Shown: one piece after another, positions 52,548-60,514 of the stretch
How positions within the stretch are numbered: position 1 is the first letter of the stretch
Layout of the letters: every line of letters begins with the position of its first letter
Origin: JANMES01 sp038329865
GTDB lineage: Bacteria > Planctomycetota > Phycisphaerae > Tepidisphaerales > Tepidisphaeraceae
Length of the DNA stretch: 64,000 bases
Direction of reading: 5' to 3'
NCBI GenBank assembly: GCA_038329865.1
Contig: JBBQNK010000019.1
Coordinates: 18,148 to 82,147 of the forward strand
Program-made: the position numbers and the translations under genes
The notes under the pieces: model-generated
What the model saw: the letters and a program-made list of their open reading frames with translations, nothing else
What the model was told of the DNA's origin: nothing
Database searches by the model: none

Positions 52548-52576
52548 TTGGTCAACCGGCCGTTACCGCATACAAT
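52548..52576 (+). promoter_or_regulatory. sufS promoter
   Basis: -35 TTGGTC (52548-52553), a 17-bp spacer, and -10 TACAAT (52571-52576). The ATG of sufS is at 52586, so transcription would begin about 3 bases before it. On the other strand, TATATA (52472-52477) with a weak TTTGGC at 17 bp could drive the divergent glycosyltransferase genes. Confidence 0.7.
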
Positions 52577-52585
52577 AAGCACCGG

Positions 52586-54433
52586 ATGCATCGCTCGACC
52601 ACGCACAATTCCGCTGCCCATGCCCCTCGACGGGCGTTGGCTGATGTTCGGGCGGATTTTCCGATCTTGCGGACTATATCGTCTGGTCGGCCACTGGTTT
52701 ATCTCGATAACGGCGCGACAACGCAAAAGCCGCAGGCGGTCGTTGATGCCGTGGCAAAGTTCTACGAGTCACAGAACGCCAATATTCACCGCGGCGTGTA
52801 CGAGCTCAGCCAGGCCGCGACCAAATTATACGAAGACGCGCGGCACACCGTCGCGGCATTCATCAACGCCCGCGAAGACGCCGAGATCATCTTCACCCGC
52901 GGCACGACCGAAGGCATCAACCTCGTGGCCGCCGGTTTCGGGCGGACGATTCTTAAGAAGGGCGACGAGATCATCGTCACCACGATGGAGCACCACTCCA
53001 ACATCGTTCCATGGCAGATGGCGGCGGAGATCACCGGCGCGGTGCTGAAGGTCATCCCCGTCAACGACGCCGGCGAGCTGCGGCTGGACGAATACGCCAA
53101 GCTGCTCAGCCCGCGCACGAAGATGGTGGCCGTCACTCACCTCTCCAACTCGCTCGGCACGATCAACAACGTGGCGAAGATCACCGCGATGGCCCACGAA
53201 CACGGCTCGGCCGTACTGATCGACGGGGCGCAATGGGTCGCGCATCACGTCACCGACGTGCAGGCGATCGACTGCGACTTCTACGCTTTCTCTAGCCACA
53301 AACTCTACGGCCCGACCGGCGTAGGCGTGCTTTACGGCAAACGAAGTTGGCTAGACCGCCTGCCGCCGTACCAGGGCGGCGGCGATATGATCGAGACGGT
53401 CACGTTCGAAAAGACTACCTACGCGCCGCTGCCAAACAAGTTCGAAGCAGGCACGCCGAACATCGCCGGTGCGATCGGACTGGCGGCGGCGATCGAGTAC
53501 GTACAATCCGTCGGCCTGGCGGCCGCCGCTAAACATGAGCAGGAATTGCTCGATTATGCCACTGAAACACTCTCGGCGATCCAAGGCCTCCGCATCATCG
53601 GCACGGCGAGGAACAAGGGGAGCGTCATTTCCTTCGTGATGGAACACCCGCCGATCGCCTCGCTTGATCTGGGCATGGCCCTCGACCGCGAAGGCATCGC
53701 CGTCCGCACCGGCCATCACTGCTGCATGCCGGTGATGGAGCGGATGAAGGTTCCATCGACCACGCGGGCAAGTTTTGCGATGTATAACACGCGCGCGGAC
53801 GTAGACGCACTCGCGAACGCGCTGAAGAAGATCGTCGACTCGCGAAACGCCACCGCGCCCACGAAGCCGACCGCCAAGCGAGTTCCGGCTATGGCGGCGA
53901 ATTTGATCGCGTCGTCGGCGCGCAGCGGCCAAATCGCTCCCGCTCCTGTAACGGCCACCTTGGCCGGCCAAAGCGATTCCGTCATTTTCCCGACCGCCGC
54001 CGGCCAGTCGCCACAGGCGGCGGCGGACGAAATTGCCGAAGTCTTCGAATTCCTCAGCGAACGCGACGCCAAGAGCGAGCAGCTGATGGATTACGCCAAG
54101 CAGCTGCCGCACAACTTTGATCTTCTGAAAAAGTTGACCGACCGCGTGCCCGGCTGCCAGGCGCAGGTTTACCTGCTGACGCGACCCTCGCCGACCGACC
54201 CCAGCCGGCTCGAATTCGTCGCCGACGCCGACGCCGAAATCGTCCGCGGCGAAATTTACGTGCTACAGCAGCTTTTCTCCGGCCAGCGGGGGAAAGATAT
54301 TCTCGATTTCGACACTAACGCCTTCTTCACCCGCATCGGCCTGGAGCATTTCCTTTCCGCCCAGCGGCGGAATGGCCTGGGAAGCATGATCGAACGTATT
54401 CGGGCGGGGGCTCGCTCAATGAAAAAGGAATGA
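52586..54433 (+). CDS. sufS: Cysteine desulfurase SufS fused to SufE
   Basis: A 615-residue protein with two domains. Residues 1-420 are a class II cysteine desulfurase: LVYLDNGATTQKP, TTMEHHSNIVPWQ, PLP Lys239 in FSSHKLYGPTGVG and catalytic Cys379 in VRTGHHCCMPV. After an Ala/Pro-rich linker (about 420-480), residues 480-615 match SufE: IAEVFEFLSERDAKSEQLMD and the sulfur-accepting Cys524 in VPGCQAQVYLL. SufS takes sulfur from cysteine and hands it to SufE, so the fusion links donor and acceptor. An extra Cys380 follows the catalytic Cys. It is separated from sufBCD by two genes on the other strand. Confidence 0.95.
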   Translation: MHRSTTHNSAAHAPRRALADVRADFPILRTISSGRPLVYLDNGATTQKPQAVVDAVAKFYESQNANIHRGVYELSQAATKLYEDARHTVAAFINAREDAEIIFTRGTTEGINLVAAGFGRTILKKGDEIIVTTMEHHSNIVPWQMAAEITGAVLKVIPVNDAGELRLDEYAKLLSPRTKMVAVTHLSNSLGTINNVAKITAMAHEHGSAVLIDGAQWVAHHVTDVQAIDCDFYAFSSHKLYGPTGVGVLYGKRSWLDRLPPYQGGGDMIETVTFEKTTYAPLPNKFEAGTPNIAGAIGLAAAIEYVQSVGLAAAAKHEQELLDYATETLSAIQGLRIIGTARNKGSVISFVMEHPPIASLDLGMALDREGIAVRTGHHCCMPVMERMKVPSTTRASFAMYNTRADVDALANALKKIVDSRNATAPTKPTAKRVPAMAANLIASSARSGQIAPAPVTATLAGQSDSVIFPTAAGQSPQAAADEIAEVFEFLSERDAKSEQLMDYAKQLPHNFDLLKKLTDRVPGCQAQVYLLTRPSPTDPSRLEFVADADAEIVRGEIYVLQQLFSGQRGKDILDFDTNAFFTRIGLEHFLSAQRRNGLGSMIERIRAGARSMKKE

Positions 54434-54572
54434 ACCACGGAGGCACAGAGGCACAGAGGCGTTTGCGAGAGGATCGACATGAACCGACCCAACCAAAACA
54501 ACTTGAAGCATGGTGGGGTCGAATCGCGTGGGGCTTCGAGCGGGCCTCCGTGCCTCGGTGCCTCCGTGGTTC
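54432..54572. repeat. Inverted array of 8-bp units (GAGGCACA type)
   Basis: GAACCACGGAGGCACAGAGG on the left and its inverse ending GCCTCCGTGGTTC on the right; the units are close to GAGGCACA. The middle is about 80 bp and not repetitive. It separates sufS from sufT and starts at the sufS stop. Confidence 0.87.
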
Positions 54573-54584
54573 TATAATTCAGTA

Positions 54585-55058
54585 ATGCCAGAAGACTACA
54601 AATATCCCGAGTCCGTCCAGAGCCTGAACGTGCTGCCGCACTCCGGCAAGGTGGAGCAGTTGAAGCAGGAGTTGACGGAACATCCGCCGGAGAAAAAGCC
54701 GGTGGATATGAATGTGATCGACCGCGCGCTCGACCCGACCAAACCGCCGCGGGCTAAACTGATCGAGGGCAAAGTCATCGCCGCGCTGCAGACGGTATTC
54801 GACCCCGAAATCCCCGTGAACATTTATGATCTCGGCCTGATCTACGAGATCAAGGTCGATGAAAAAGACCACGTCGATGTAAAAATGACGCTCACCGCGC
54901 CCGCCTGCCCGGTAGCCGGCACGTTGCCGGGCGAAGTCGAGAAGAAAATCGAGAGCATTCCGGAGGTTGCGTCAGCCAAGGTCGAACTCGTCTGGGAGCC
55001 CGCGTGGGACAAGAGCCGCATGTCTGAGACGGCCATGCTGGAATTGGGAATGTTTTAA
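54585..55058 (+). CDS. sufT: SUF system protein SufT (DUF59/MIP18 family)
   Basis: A 157-residue protein. The C-terminal MIP18/DUF59 domain begins LQTVFDPEIPVNIYDLGLIY, with the Asp-Pro-Glu motif, and a Cys in LTAPACPVAGTLPGEVE, followed by VELVWEPAWDKSRMSETAML. The N-terminal 60 residues are a hydrophilic extension. SufT helps iron-sulfur cluster maturation of target proteins. The Met at 54585 follows a repeat element; a TATAAT hexamer (54573-54578) ends 6 bases before it, which may point to a leaderless mRNA, though no -35 is evident. Confidence 0.92.
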   Translation: MPEDYKYPESVQSLNVLPHSGKVEQLKQELTEHPPEKKPVDMNVIDRALDPTKPPRAKLIEGKVIAALQTVFDPEIPVNIYDLGLIYEIKVDEKDHVDVKMTLTAPACPVAGTLPGEVEKKIESIPEVASAKVELVWEPAWDKSRMSETAMLELGMF

Positions 55059-55150
55059 TTGCGGATTTCCGATTGCGGATTTCGGATTGAAGAAACGGAA
55101 GACTGAGTGACTTTGGAATATCAATCCGCAACCCGCACTCCGAAATCACC
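55059..55150. repeat. Inverted heptad array, family K
   Basis: GCGGATT, TCCGATT, GCGGATT, TCGGATT on the left are mirrored by AATCCGC, AACCCGC, ACTCCGA, AATCACC on the right, about 25 bp apart. The right arm runs into the first codons of the MFS gene. The units resemble the inner array at 39697. Confidence 0.85.
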
Positions 55151-56444
55151 AATCGGGCATTTCCGTAGCCATCTCACGCTTATTCTCTGCACAATCCTTC
55201 ACGCTTTCACTCACGGGTACGGCATGCTGCTCGTGCCGCTTTACCTGCTCGTGCAGAAGGATCTGCACTTGGACGGCGTGGCGCAAGTCTCCTGGATCGT
55301 CACGGTGTACGGCGTCGTCTATTTCCTTGGCAGCTATTTCGCGGGCATCGCGGCGGATCGATTCGATCGCAAGGTGCTGCTCGGTTTCGGTCTGCTCGGC
55401 AACGCCGCGGCGATTACGTTGATGGGGTTCACGCACCGATACGAATTCCTGGTCGCACTGGCGGTGGTCTCTGGCATTTGCGGAACGGTTTTTCATCCCG
55501 CGGCTAACTCGCTTGTGCCTGAGCATTACCCGAACAATCCCGGCATGGCGATCGGCATTCTCGGCATCGGTTCCGGACTGGGTTTCTGGGCCGGGCCGTG
55601 GTTCGTGGGGCGTCGGGTCGCGACGGCCACGTGGCAGTTCGCCGGCGTTTCCGACTGGCAACGGCCGCTGGTTGAAGCGGGGCTGGCGGGGTTTGTGATC
55701 GGCATCATCTTTCTATTCGTGGCGCGAGAGGCCCGCGGATCCAAGCCGTCATCACCGCATGCTCACGAGACGAAGCCGAGTAAGCGAAACTCGCTTGGGC
55801 GGCCGCTCGCGTTGCGCACGATCGCCGTCGCACTCGTGCTCGGTTTCCGCGACATGGGCGGCATCGCCACGCTATCGCTGGTTTCGATCTACCTGCTCAA
55901 AGCGTTCAACCTGCCGGCGAAGCAAGTCGGTTTCGTGCTCGGCACGATGACACTCAGCGCAACGGTGATCAACCCCCTCATGGTCTACTTCACGCCGGGG
56001 AAACTCCGGCTTCCAGCGCTTTCGATCGTGATGCTCATCAGTGGGGCGGTGATCACGACGCTTCCGCACTGGCCATTGCCGATGGTGCTGCCGGTGCTTT
56101 GCGTCTTCATGGGGTTCCAACTCGGCAGCTACGCGATCAGCGACGCCGCGATGGCCGAGCGCGTGCCCGCGCGCAGTCGCGGCCGGGTCACGGGTCTGTT
56201 CCTCCTGTGGGCCGGCTCGTTCAGCAGCTGCGGCCCGTGGATCATCGGCCACCTGACCGACCGCCTCGGCCCGTCCGCCACCGACCCGCACGCCTACACC
56301 ACGCTGTTTTTTGTGATGGGCGTCTGCATGTGGATCGGCGCGTGCAGCTCGCCGCTGATCGCCAAGCTCGGCCGAGTCGGCGTGAGCCCGCCGATCGACC
56401 CGTTCACGGAAACGTCACCGGCAACGATGTCGGCGGTGGGATAG
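55107..56444 (+). CDS. MFS transporter
   Basis: A 445-residue membrane protein with about 12 helices. The loop motif FAGIAADRFDRKVLLGFGLL (G-x3-D-R-x-x-R/K) after helix 2 is the major facilitator mark. A central cytoplasmic loop (REARGSKPSSPHAHETKPSK) separates the two halves. The start is uncertain: the GTG at 55107 lies inside the right part of a repeat element, so the first 15 residues may not be native. The substrate is unknown. Its end overlaps the convergent next gene by 41 bp. Confidence 0.88.
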   Translation: MTLEYQSATRTPKSPIGHFRSHLTLILCTILHAFTHGYGMLLVPLYLLVQKDLHLDGVAQVSWIVTVYGVVYFLGSYFAGIAADRFDRKVLLGFGLLGNAAAITLMGFTHRYEFLVALAVVSGICGTVFHPAANSLVPEHYPNNPGMAIGILGIGSGLGFWAGPWFVGRRVATATWQFAGVSDWQRPLVEAGLAGFVIGIIFLFVAREARGSKPSSPHAHETKPSKRNSLGRPLALRTIAVALVLGFRDMGGIATLSLVSIYLLKAFNLPAKQVGFVLGTMTLSATVINPLMVYFTPGKLRLPALSIVMLISGAVITTLPHWPLPMVLPVLCVFMGFQLGSYAISDAAMAERVPARSRGRVTGLFLLWAGSFSSCGPWIIGHLTDRLGPSATDPHAYTTLFFVMGVCMWIGACSSPLIAKLGRVGVSPPIDPFTETSPATMSAVG

Positions 56445-57177
56445 GCACACTCGGCCGGGTCTCGAGCAGCACCGTGTCGTCGTCTCGAAGCCAACCGTCG
56501 GTGGTAAACCTCTGATCATCGGCATCCATTTCAAGCGTGAAATGCGATGAATCATCCGGATCGATCCGGCCGTTGCGATAAATCACCTGCTTGGCAGCCG
56601 GCACATCAAAAAAGCGAACGATGTTTTGTGCCATCGATTGGGAGGTCGTTCCCGGCATCGCAAAAAGCCCGCCGGGGACAATCGCCTGTCCATTCAATGA
56701 AATGCGCCATTTTTTGTCCCAATCGAGCGGCGTCCCTCCTGCGCCAACCATCACGATTCTTGAAGTCCCATTCGGCGAGGTTCGACTGTGAATAAAGACC
56801 GCGAGGTCGCCCGTCGTGAACTTAAACCCGGCCAGATCCGAATACCGTTGCCACTCGATCGGTTGAATCGCGGCCGCCTGTCCTTTTTCAGGGTGATACG
56901 TGTAAACGATCTGGTCAGACTGCGAGGGATAGTTGGAGCACCGGCGTTGCCAATAGAGTAGCTCGACACGCTTCATCGCCGACGGGCCGAACCACAGCGT
57001 GATCAAGAACACGACGGCTATGACAACAGCGGCAATGAGTCGATCGCGAATCTTTCGCGAAATTGTCTTCTTGGCCGGCTGGTAATGAAGTTGATTCAGT
57101 GGGTCGCTCAATCGGGAATCGCCTAATACGGTATTCGTGATTCTAAAAAAATAGTTGTAGTAGGGCGGGATAGCCAT
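56404..57177 (-). CDS. Membrane-anchored protein of unknown function
   Basis: A 257-residue protein with one membrane helix (LIAAVVIAVVFLITLWFGPS) after a basic N-terminal stretch (KKTISRKIRDR), then a soluble domain. It has two Cys-x-n features (QRRCSNYPSQ) and many Asp/Thr-rich turns, but no family was recognised. The reading from 57177 starts in a hairpin at 57160-57187; a TTG at 57111 (LSDPLNQLHYQPAKKT) is an equally good start. Its end overlaps the MFS gene by 41 bp in convergent orientation. Confidence 0.72.
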   Translation of the reverse strand: MAIPPYYNYFFRITNTVLGDSRLSDPLNQLHYQPAKKTISRKIRDRLIAAVVIAVVFLITLWFGPSAMKRVELLYWQRRCSNYPSQSDQIVYTYHPEKGQAAAIQPIEWQRYSDLAGFKFTTGDLAVFIHSRTSPNGTSRIVMVGAGGTPLDWDKKWRISLNGQAIVPGGLFAMPGTTSQSMAQNIVRFFDVPAAKQVIYRNGRIDPDDSSHFTLEMDADDQRFTTDGWLRDDDTVLLETRPSVPIPPPTSLPVTFP

Positions 57178-57187
57178 ACCGCCCTAC
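57160..57187. repeat. Hairpin with perfect 9-bp arms
   Basis: GTAGGGCGG-gatagccata-CCGCCCTAC. It overlaps the first possible start of the gene at 56404-57177 and lies between it and hisS, both on the minus strand. Confidence 0.7.
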
Positions 57188-57250
57188 GGCAGAAAATCTT
57201 GCAGCGTCCCCGTAGCGGATTGACGGAGCCATAGTCCGCCAAGGCGAACC

Positions 57251-58678
57251 CTACATTAGCCTTGCGACGACTTCGCCGCGCGGCACGGGTAACTCTTCTC
57301 TCGTCGCGAAATTCTTCAGCACCACCTGCCCCTTCGCGATTTCATCGTCGCCGACGACGATCATCCACTTCGCCGCGGCGCGTTCGGCGAGTTTGAGTTG
57401 CGCCTTGACCGCCCGGCCGGCGAAATCCATGTCGGCGGGGATGCCGGCGGCGCGGAGCTCGGCCAGCAGCTTCAGGTTGTGAGCCTTCGCGGCGTCGCCG
57501 AGGCTGACGAGCCAGACGAGCGGCTTGGTCGTCGCCAGCAGGGTGACGCCCTGCATTTCCAGCGCTATCAGCAGCCGTTCGAGCCCGCTGCCGAAGCCGA
57601 CGCCCGGCGTCGGTCGGCCGCCGAGGTTTTCAACGAGATTGTCATACCTGCCGCCGCCGCCGATAGCATTTTGCGCGCCGAGGCCGCCTGCGGTGACTTC
57701 CCAGAGTGTGTCGGTGTAGTAGTCGAACCCGCGAACGAGCCCGCCGTCGACAATAAAGGGAACGCCGGCGTTTGTCCCTCGCCCGGTAATCCGGGAGAGG
57801 GTAGGGTGAGGGTTCTGGTCGTTCGCGGAGTTGCTCACCGTCGCGGCGGAACCCTCACCCCAACCCTCTCCCGGAGTACCGGGCGAGGGAGCAAGAGGCA
57901 GACTCGCCGCCGACAGTAACTCCTGCACGCGGGCGAAGTGGGCCCGCGATTTTTCCGATAAGCTTTCGCTGGCCGGTGGGGCGCCGATGCATGCTTCGAC
58001 GTCGCGTGGATCCTTGCTGTCGAGAATCCGCAGCGGGTTCGTCGTCAGTCGGCGCTGCGAATCTTCGCTGAGCGTGGCGGACTTGGGCGATAGAAACTTC
58101 ACCAGTTCGTCGCGGTAGCGCAGCTTGCTCTCGCCGTCGCCGAGGCTGTTGATGCGGAGGGCCAGATCCTTCACGCCGACGCGGCGGTAGAAATCCATCT
58201 GGAGCAGAATGCACTCGACGTCCTGCTCCGGCTCGGCCACGCCGAAGGCTTCGACGCCGAACTGGTGGTGCTGGCGGTATCGGCCGCGCTGGGGGCGCTC
58301 GTAGCGGAAATTCGGTGCGATGTAGAAGACTTTGGCCCGCGCGCCCTGGTCGTTGAGCAGGCCGTTCTCGATCGCGGCGCGAACTACGCCGGCGGTGCCT
58401 TCGGGCCGAAGCGTGAGGGAGCGATTCTCGCGGTCGGCGAAGGTGTACGTTTCTTTGCTGACGATATCGCTGGTCTCGCCGACGCCGCGGTGGAAGAGTT
58501 CGGAGTGCTCGAAGATCGGCGTACGGATCTCGCCGTAGTGATAAAGCCCGGCAACTTCGCGGGCGATGCGCTCGATTGCCTGCCAGTTGGCGCTGACGGT
58601 CCACGGATCCTTCGGGTTGCCGCCGGGGTAGATGTCATACGTGCCCTTGGGAGCCTGAATTTTGGCGTTGCTGGCCAT
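57251..58678 (-). CDS. hisS: Histidyl-tRNA synthetase with an in-frame repeat insert
   Basis: A 475-residue class II synthetase. Motif 2 region VFYIAPNFRYERPQRGRYRQ, the His-specific LVRGFDYYT and motif 3 GVGFGSGLERLLIALE are present, with an anticodon domain at the C-terminus (ATTKPLVWLVSLGDAAKAHN). The Met at 58678 is the family start (MASNAKIQAPKGTYD). About 40 residues (262-302, LAPSPGTPGEGWGEG at its start, PHPTLSRITGRGTN at its end) are encoded by a copy of repeat family A. Without them the protein is about 435 residues, near the normal length. Confidence 0.94.
   Translation of the reverse strand: MASNAKIQAPKGTYDIYPGGNPKDPWTVSANWQAIERIAREVAGLYHYGEIRTPIFEHSELFHRGVGETSDIVSKETYTFADRENRSLTLRPEGTAGVVRAAIENGLLNDQGARAKVFYIAPNFRYERPQRGRYRQHHQFGVEAFGVAEPEQDVECILLQMDFYRRVGVKDLALRINSLGDGESKLRYRDELVKFLSPKSATLSEDSQRRLTTNPLRILDSKDPRDVEACIGAPPASESLSEKSRAHFARVQELLSAASLPLAPSPGTPGEGWGEGSAATVSNSANDQNPHPTLSRITGRGTNAGVPFIVDGGLVRGFDYYTDTLWEVTAGGLGAQNAIGGGGRYDNLVENLGGRPTPGVGFGSGLERLLIALEMQGVTLLATTKPLVWLVSLGDAAKAHNLKLLAELRAAGIPADMDFAGRAVKAQLKLAERAAAKWMIVVGDDEIAKGQVVLKNFATREELPVPRGEVVARLM
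57775..57891. repeat. Palindromic element, family A, copy 3, inside hisS
   Basis: About 117 bp with CCCTCGCCCGG..CCGGGAGAGGG on one side and CCCTCTCCCGG..CCGGGCGAGGG on the other, and inner arms AGGGTTCTG and the near-inverse GGAACCCT. It is the same element as at 2129 and 9281. It lies within a coding region and keeps the frame. Confidence 0.9.
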
Positions 58679-58689
58679 AGGTGGGCATA

Positions 58690-58795
58690 GTAGGACAGAC
58701 ATTCCTGTCTGTCACGAAGCGAGGTACTCCTCGATTCATACTCTTTTTGCTCACAAACGTCTTGTACAGACGGATGAGTGTAGGCGATCGCCTCT
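58690..58795. repeat. Family D element, half copy
   Basis: Positions from 58690 (GTAGGACAGACATTCC) match the left part of the element at 26388 through about 58770, with the shared inner segment GAAGCGA..TACTCCTCGATTCA. The right 29-bp arm is missing; the family C element at 58797 begins where it should be. A small palindrome, GTAGGCGATCGCCTCTAC, lies at the junction. Confidence 0.82.
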
Positions 58796-58796
58796 A

Positions 58797-58978
58797 CACG
58801 TAGCACGGACTACCAGCCCTTGTTAGAAGGCATCAGCGAAGCCAGGCGGGAACGGGAGTTTGAAAAACCACCGCGAGCAGAGGAGAAAGAGATTGGTTTC
58901 GAGAAGTGGCTTTTCAAATTCCTTTCCCGAGAGCGGAGGGAATGCACCCTGCCACGGGCTGGCAGCACTTGCTACGTA
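58797..58978. repeat. MITE-like element, family C, copy 3
   Basis: About 182 bp with ends CACGTAGCACGGACTACCAG and its near-inverse GGCTGGCAGCACTTGCTACG. It is more worn than the copies at 20527 and 44201. With the family D half copy and the tig terminator it accounts for most of the 371-bp gene-free stretch 58679-59049. Confidence 0.8.
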
Positions 58979-58985
58979 AAAAGGC

Positions 58986-59025
58986 AAAAAAAAAAGACAC
59001 GGACTTTGCAGTCCGTGTCTTTTTT
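58986..59025 (-). terminator. Strong intrinsic terminator of tig
   Basis: A 10-bp GC stem (GACACGGACT-TTGC-AGTCCGTGTC) is flanked by nine or more A on one side and T on the other, so it can act in both directions. It is 25 bp after the trigger factor stop on the minus strand. Confidence 0.93.
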
Positions 59026-59049
59026 CAAATTTAAAATATCGCGTGAAAA

Positions 59050-60417
59050 CTACTCCGTCTTCGCCGCGTCTTCCGGCTTCACTTCGACTTCTTCGATCAA
59101 AGCGGTTTCCAAGATCTTATCGACGGCTTTCTGCTCGCGCATCTGGATGTAGAGGTTGGAGAGGCTGCCGTCCTTGCTCATCTCGCCCTTCATCTTTTCC
59201 GGGCGCTCGCCCTTCTGGGCGGCGAGCATGGCGACTCGGCCATTGAGTTCGCTCTCGTCGACGTCGACATTTTCCTGCTGGGCGATCTTCTGCAGGATGA
59301 AGAAAAGCTTGAGCTCGCGGGCGCCTTCGTCCTTGGCGCCTTCCTTCAGCTTCTCGACCAAGTCAGCGACTTTGTCTTCAGGCAGGCCACGCATGAGGAG
59401 GTCCATCGTGCGGCGTTGGACGATGCGATCGGTCTGCTTCTCCGACAGCTTCGTCGGCAGCTCGATCTGCACGTTTTCAAGCAGGTATCGGTTGATCTGC
59501 TCACGCATCGACTGCTGAACGTCGTACTCGATCCGCTGAACCATCTGTTCCTTGAGGGCGTCACGGAGTTCGGATTCTTTTTCGAACCCGAGGTCTTCCA
59601 GGAACGCCGGCGTGATCTCGGCCAGCTCGAGCTTCTTGATGTCCTTGGCCTTCACTTCGATCTGCACGTCCTTGCCGCGGAGGGCTTCGTTCGCGTGCGA
59701 CTCGGGGGCCTTGGCGTTGATGGTGCGGGCTTCGCCGGGCTTGATGCCGTCGAGTTGTTTATCGAGGTCGTCGATCTGAATCCCGCCGATGCGGCCGGGG
59801 CGGACGACGATCTGGGCGTCGTGCTGGTGCGTGAGGACGGTTTCGCCGTCCTTCACGTGCACATCGGCGACGAGGAAATCCTTGGCCTGCGCGCCGCGGT
59901 CTTCGACCGGGACGAGTGCGCCTTGCTGCTCGCGCAGGTTGGTCATGGCCTGGTCGATGTTCTCTTCTTTGATTTCGATCTTCGGCTTCTTCACCTTCAG
60001 GCCGGTGAGCAGCGGCAGCTTGATCTCCGGCTGCACTTCCACTTCAAAGCTGTAGGTGAGGGGCTGATCGTCCTTCATCTCGATCGCGTCGGGGTTATCG
60101 AACTGCGGTTCGCCGATGACCTGCAGGCTGTTCTTTTCGACGGCCTGCTCGTAGCTCTCGCTGATGAGCGTGCGGCGGACCTGGTCGCGAACGTCGTGCG
60201 AGAATTTCTTCTCGATCAGCTTGGCCGGCGCGTGGCCGACGCGGAACCCGGGGATGTTCGCCTGGGCCCGCAGTTCCTTGAACTGCTCGGCGAGCTTGGA
60301 CTTGATCCGATCAGCCGGAATCTCGACCTGCACCTTTTTGGTGGCGGGGCCGGCATCCTCGACCTTGATCTGGTACTGAAAAACTTCCTCGGCCACGGCG
60401 GTATTTGCGTCTGACAT
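59050..60417 (-). CDS. tig: Trigger factor (ribosome-associated chaperone)
   Basis: A 455-residue protein. The N-terminal ribosome-binding domain contains IPGFRVGHAPAKLIEKKFSH, close to the GFRxGxxP signature. The middle region is FKBP-like but low in conserved PPIase residues (TNAKAPESHANEALRGKDVQ). The C-terminal helical domain runs from about residue 260 (LAEITPAFLEDLGFEKESEL) to the end. It binds nascent chains at the ribosome exit. The end (EEVEVKPEDAAKTE) is acidic. A strong terminator follows. It is divergent from the DUF1844 gene, with 97 bp between. Confidence 0.95.
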   Translation of the reverse strand: MSDANTAVAEEVFQYQIKVEDAGPATKKVQVEIPADRIKSKLAEQFKELRAQANIPGFRVGHAPAKLIEKKFSHDVRDQVRRTLISESYEQAVEKNSLQVIGEPQFDNPDAIEMKDDQPLTYSFEVEVQPEIKLPLLTGLKVKKPKIEIKEENIDQAMTNLREQQGALVPVEDRGAQAKDFLVADVHVKDGETVLTHQHDAQIVVRPGRIGGIQIDDLDKQLDGIKPGEARTINAKAPESHANEALRGKDVQIEVKAKDIKKLELAEITPAFLEDLGFEKESELRDALKEQMVQRIEYDVQQSMREQINRYLLENVQIELPTKLSEKQTDRIVQRRTMDLLMRGLPEDKVADLVEKLKEGAKDEGARELKLFFILQKIAQQENVDVDESELNGRVAMLAAQKGERPEKMKGEMSKDGSLSNLYIQMREQKAVDKILETALIEEVEVKPEDAAKTE

Positions 60418-60514
60418 AGCGACCTCTTAATTTAGTGTGCCCGGCCGATTCTCCTCGCCGGCGCGAGTCGCGTATACTAGTTAATCTGAACGGATTTGCA
60501 AAGGAGTCTGACCC

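Noticed and set aside
54510..54584. Longer N-terminus for SufT
   Set aside because: The extra codons lie in the right half of a repeat element and have no similarity to the family; the Met at 54585 is preferred.
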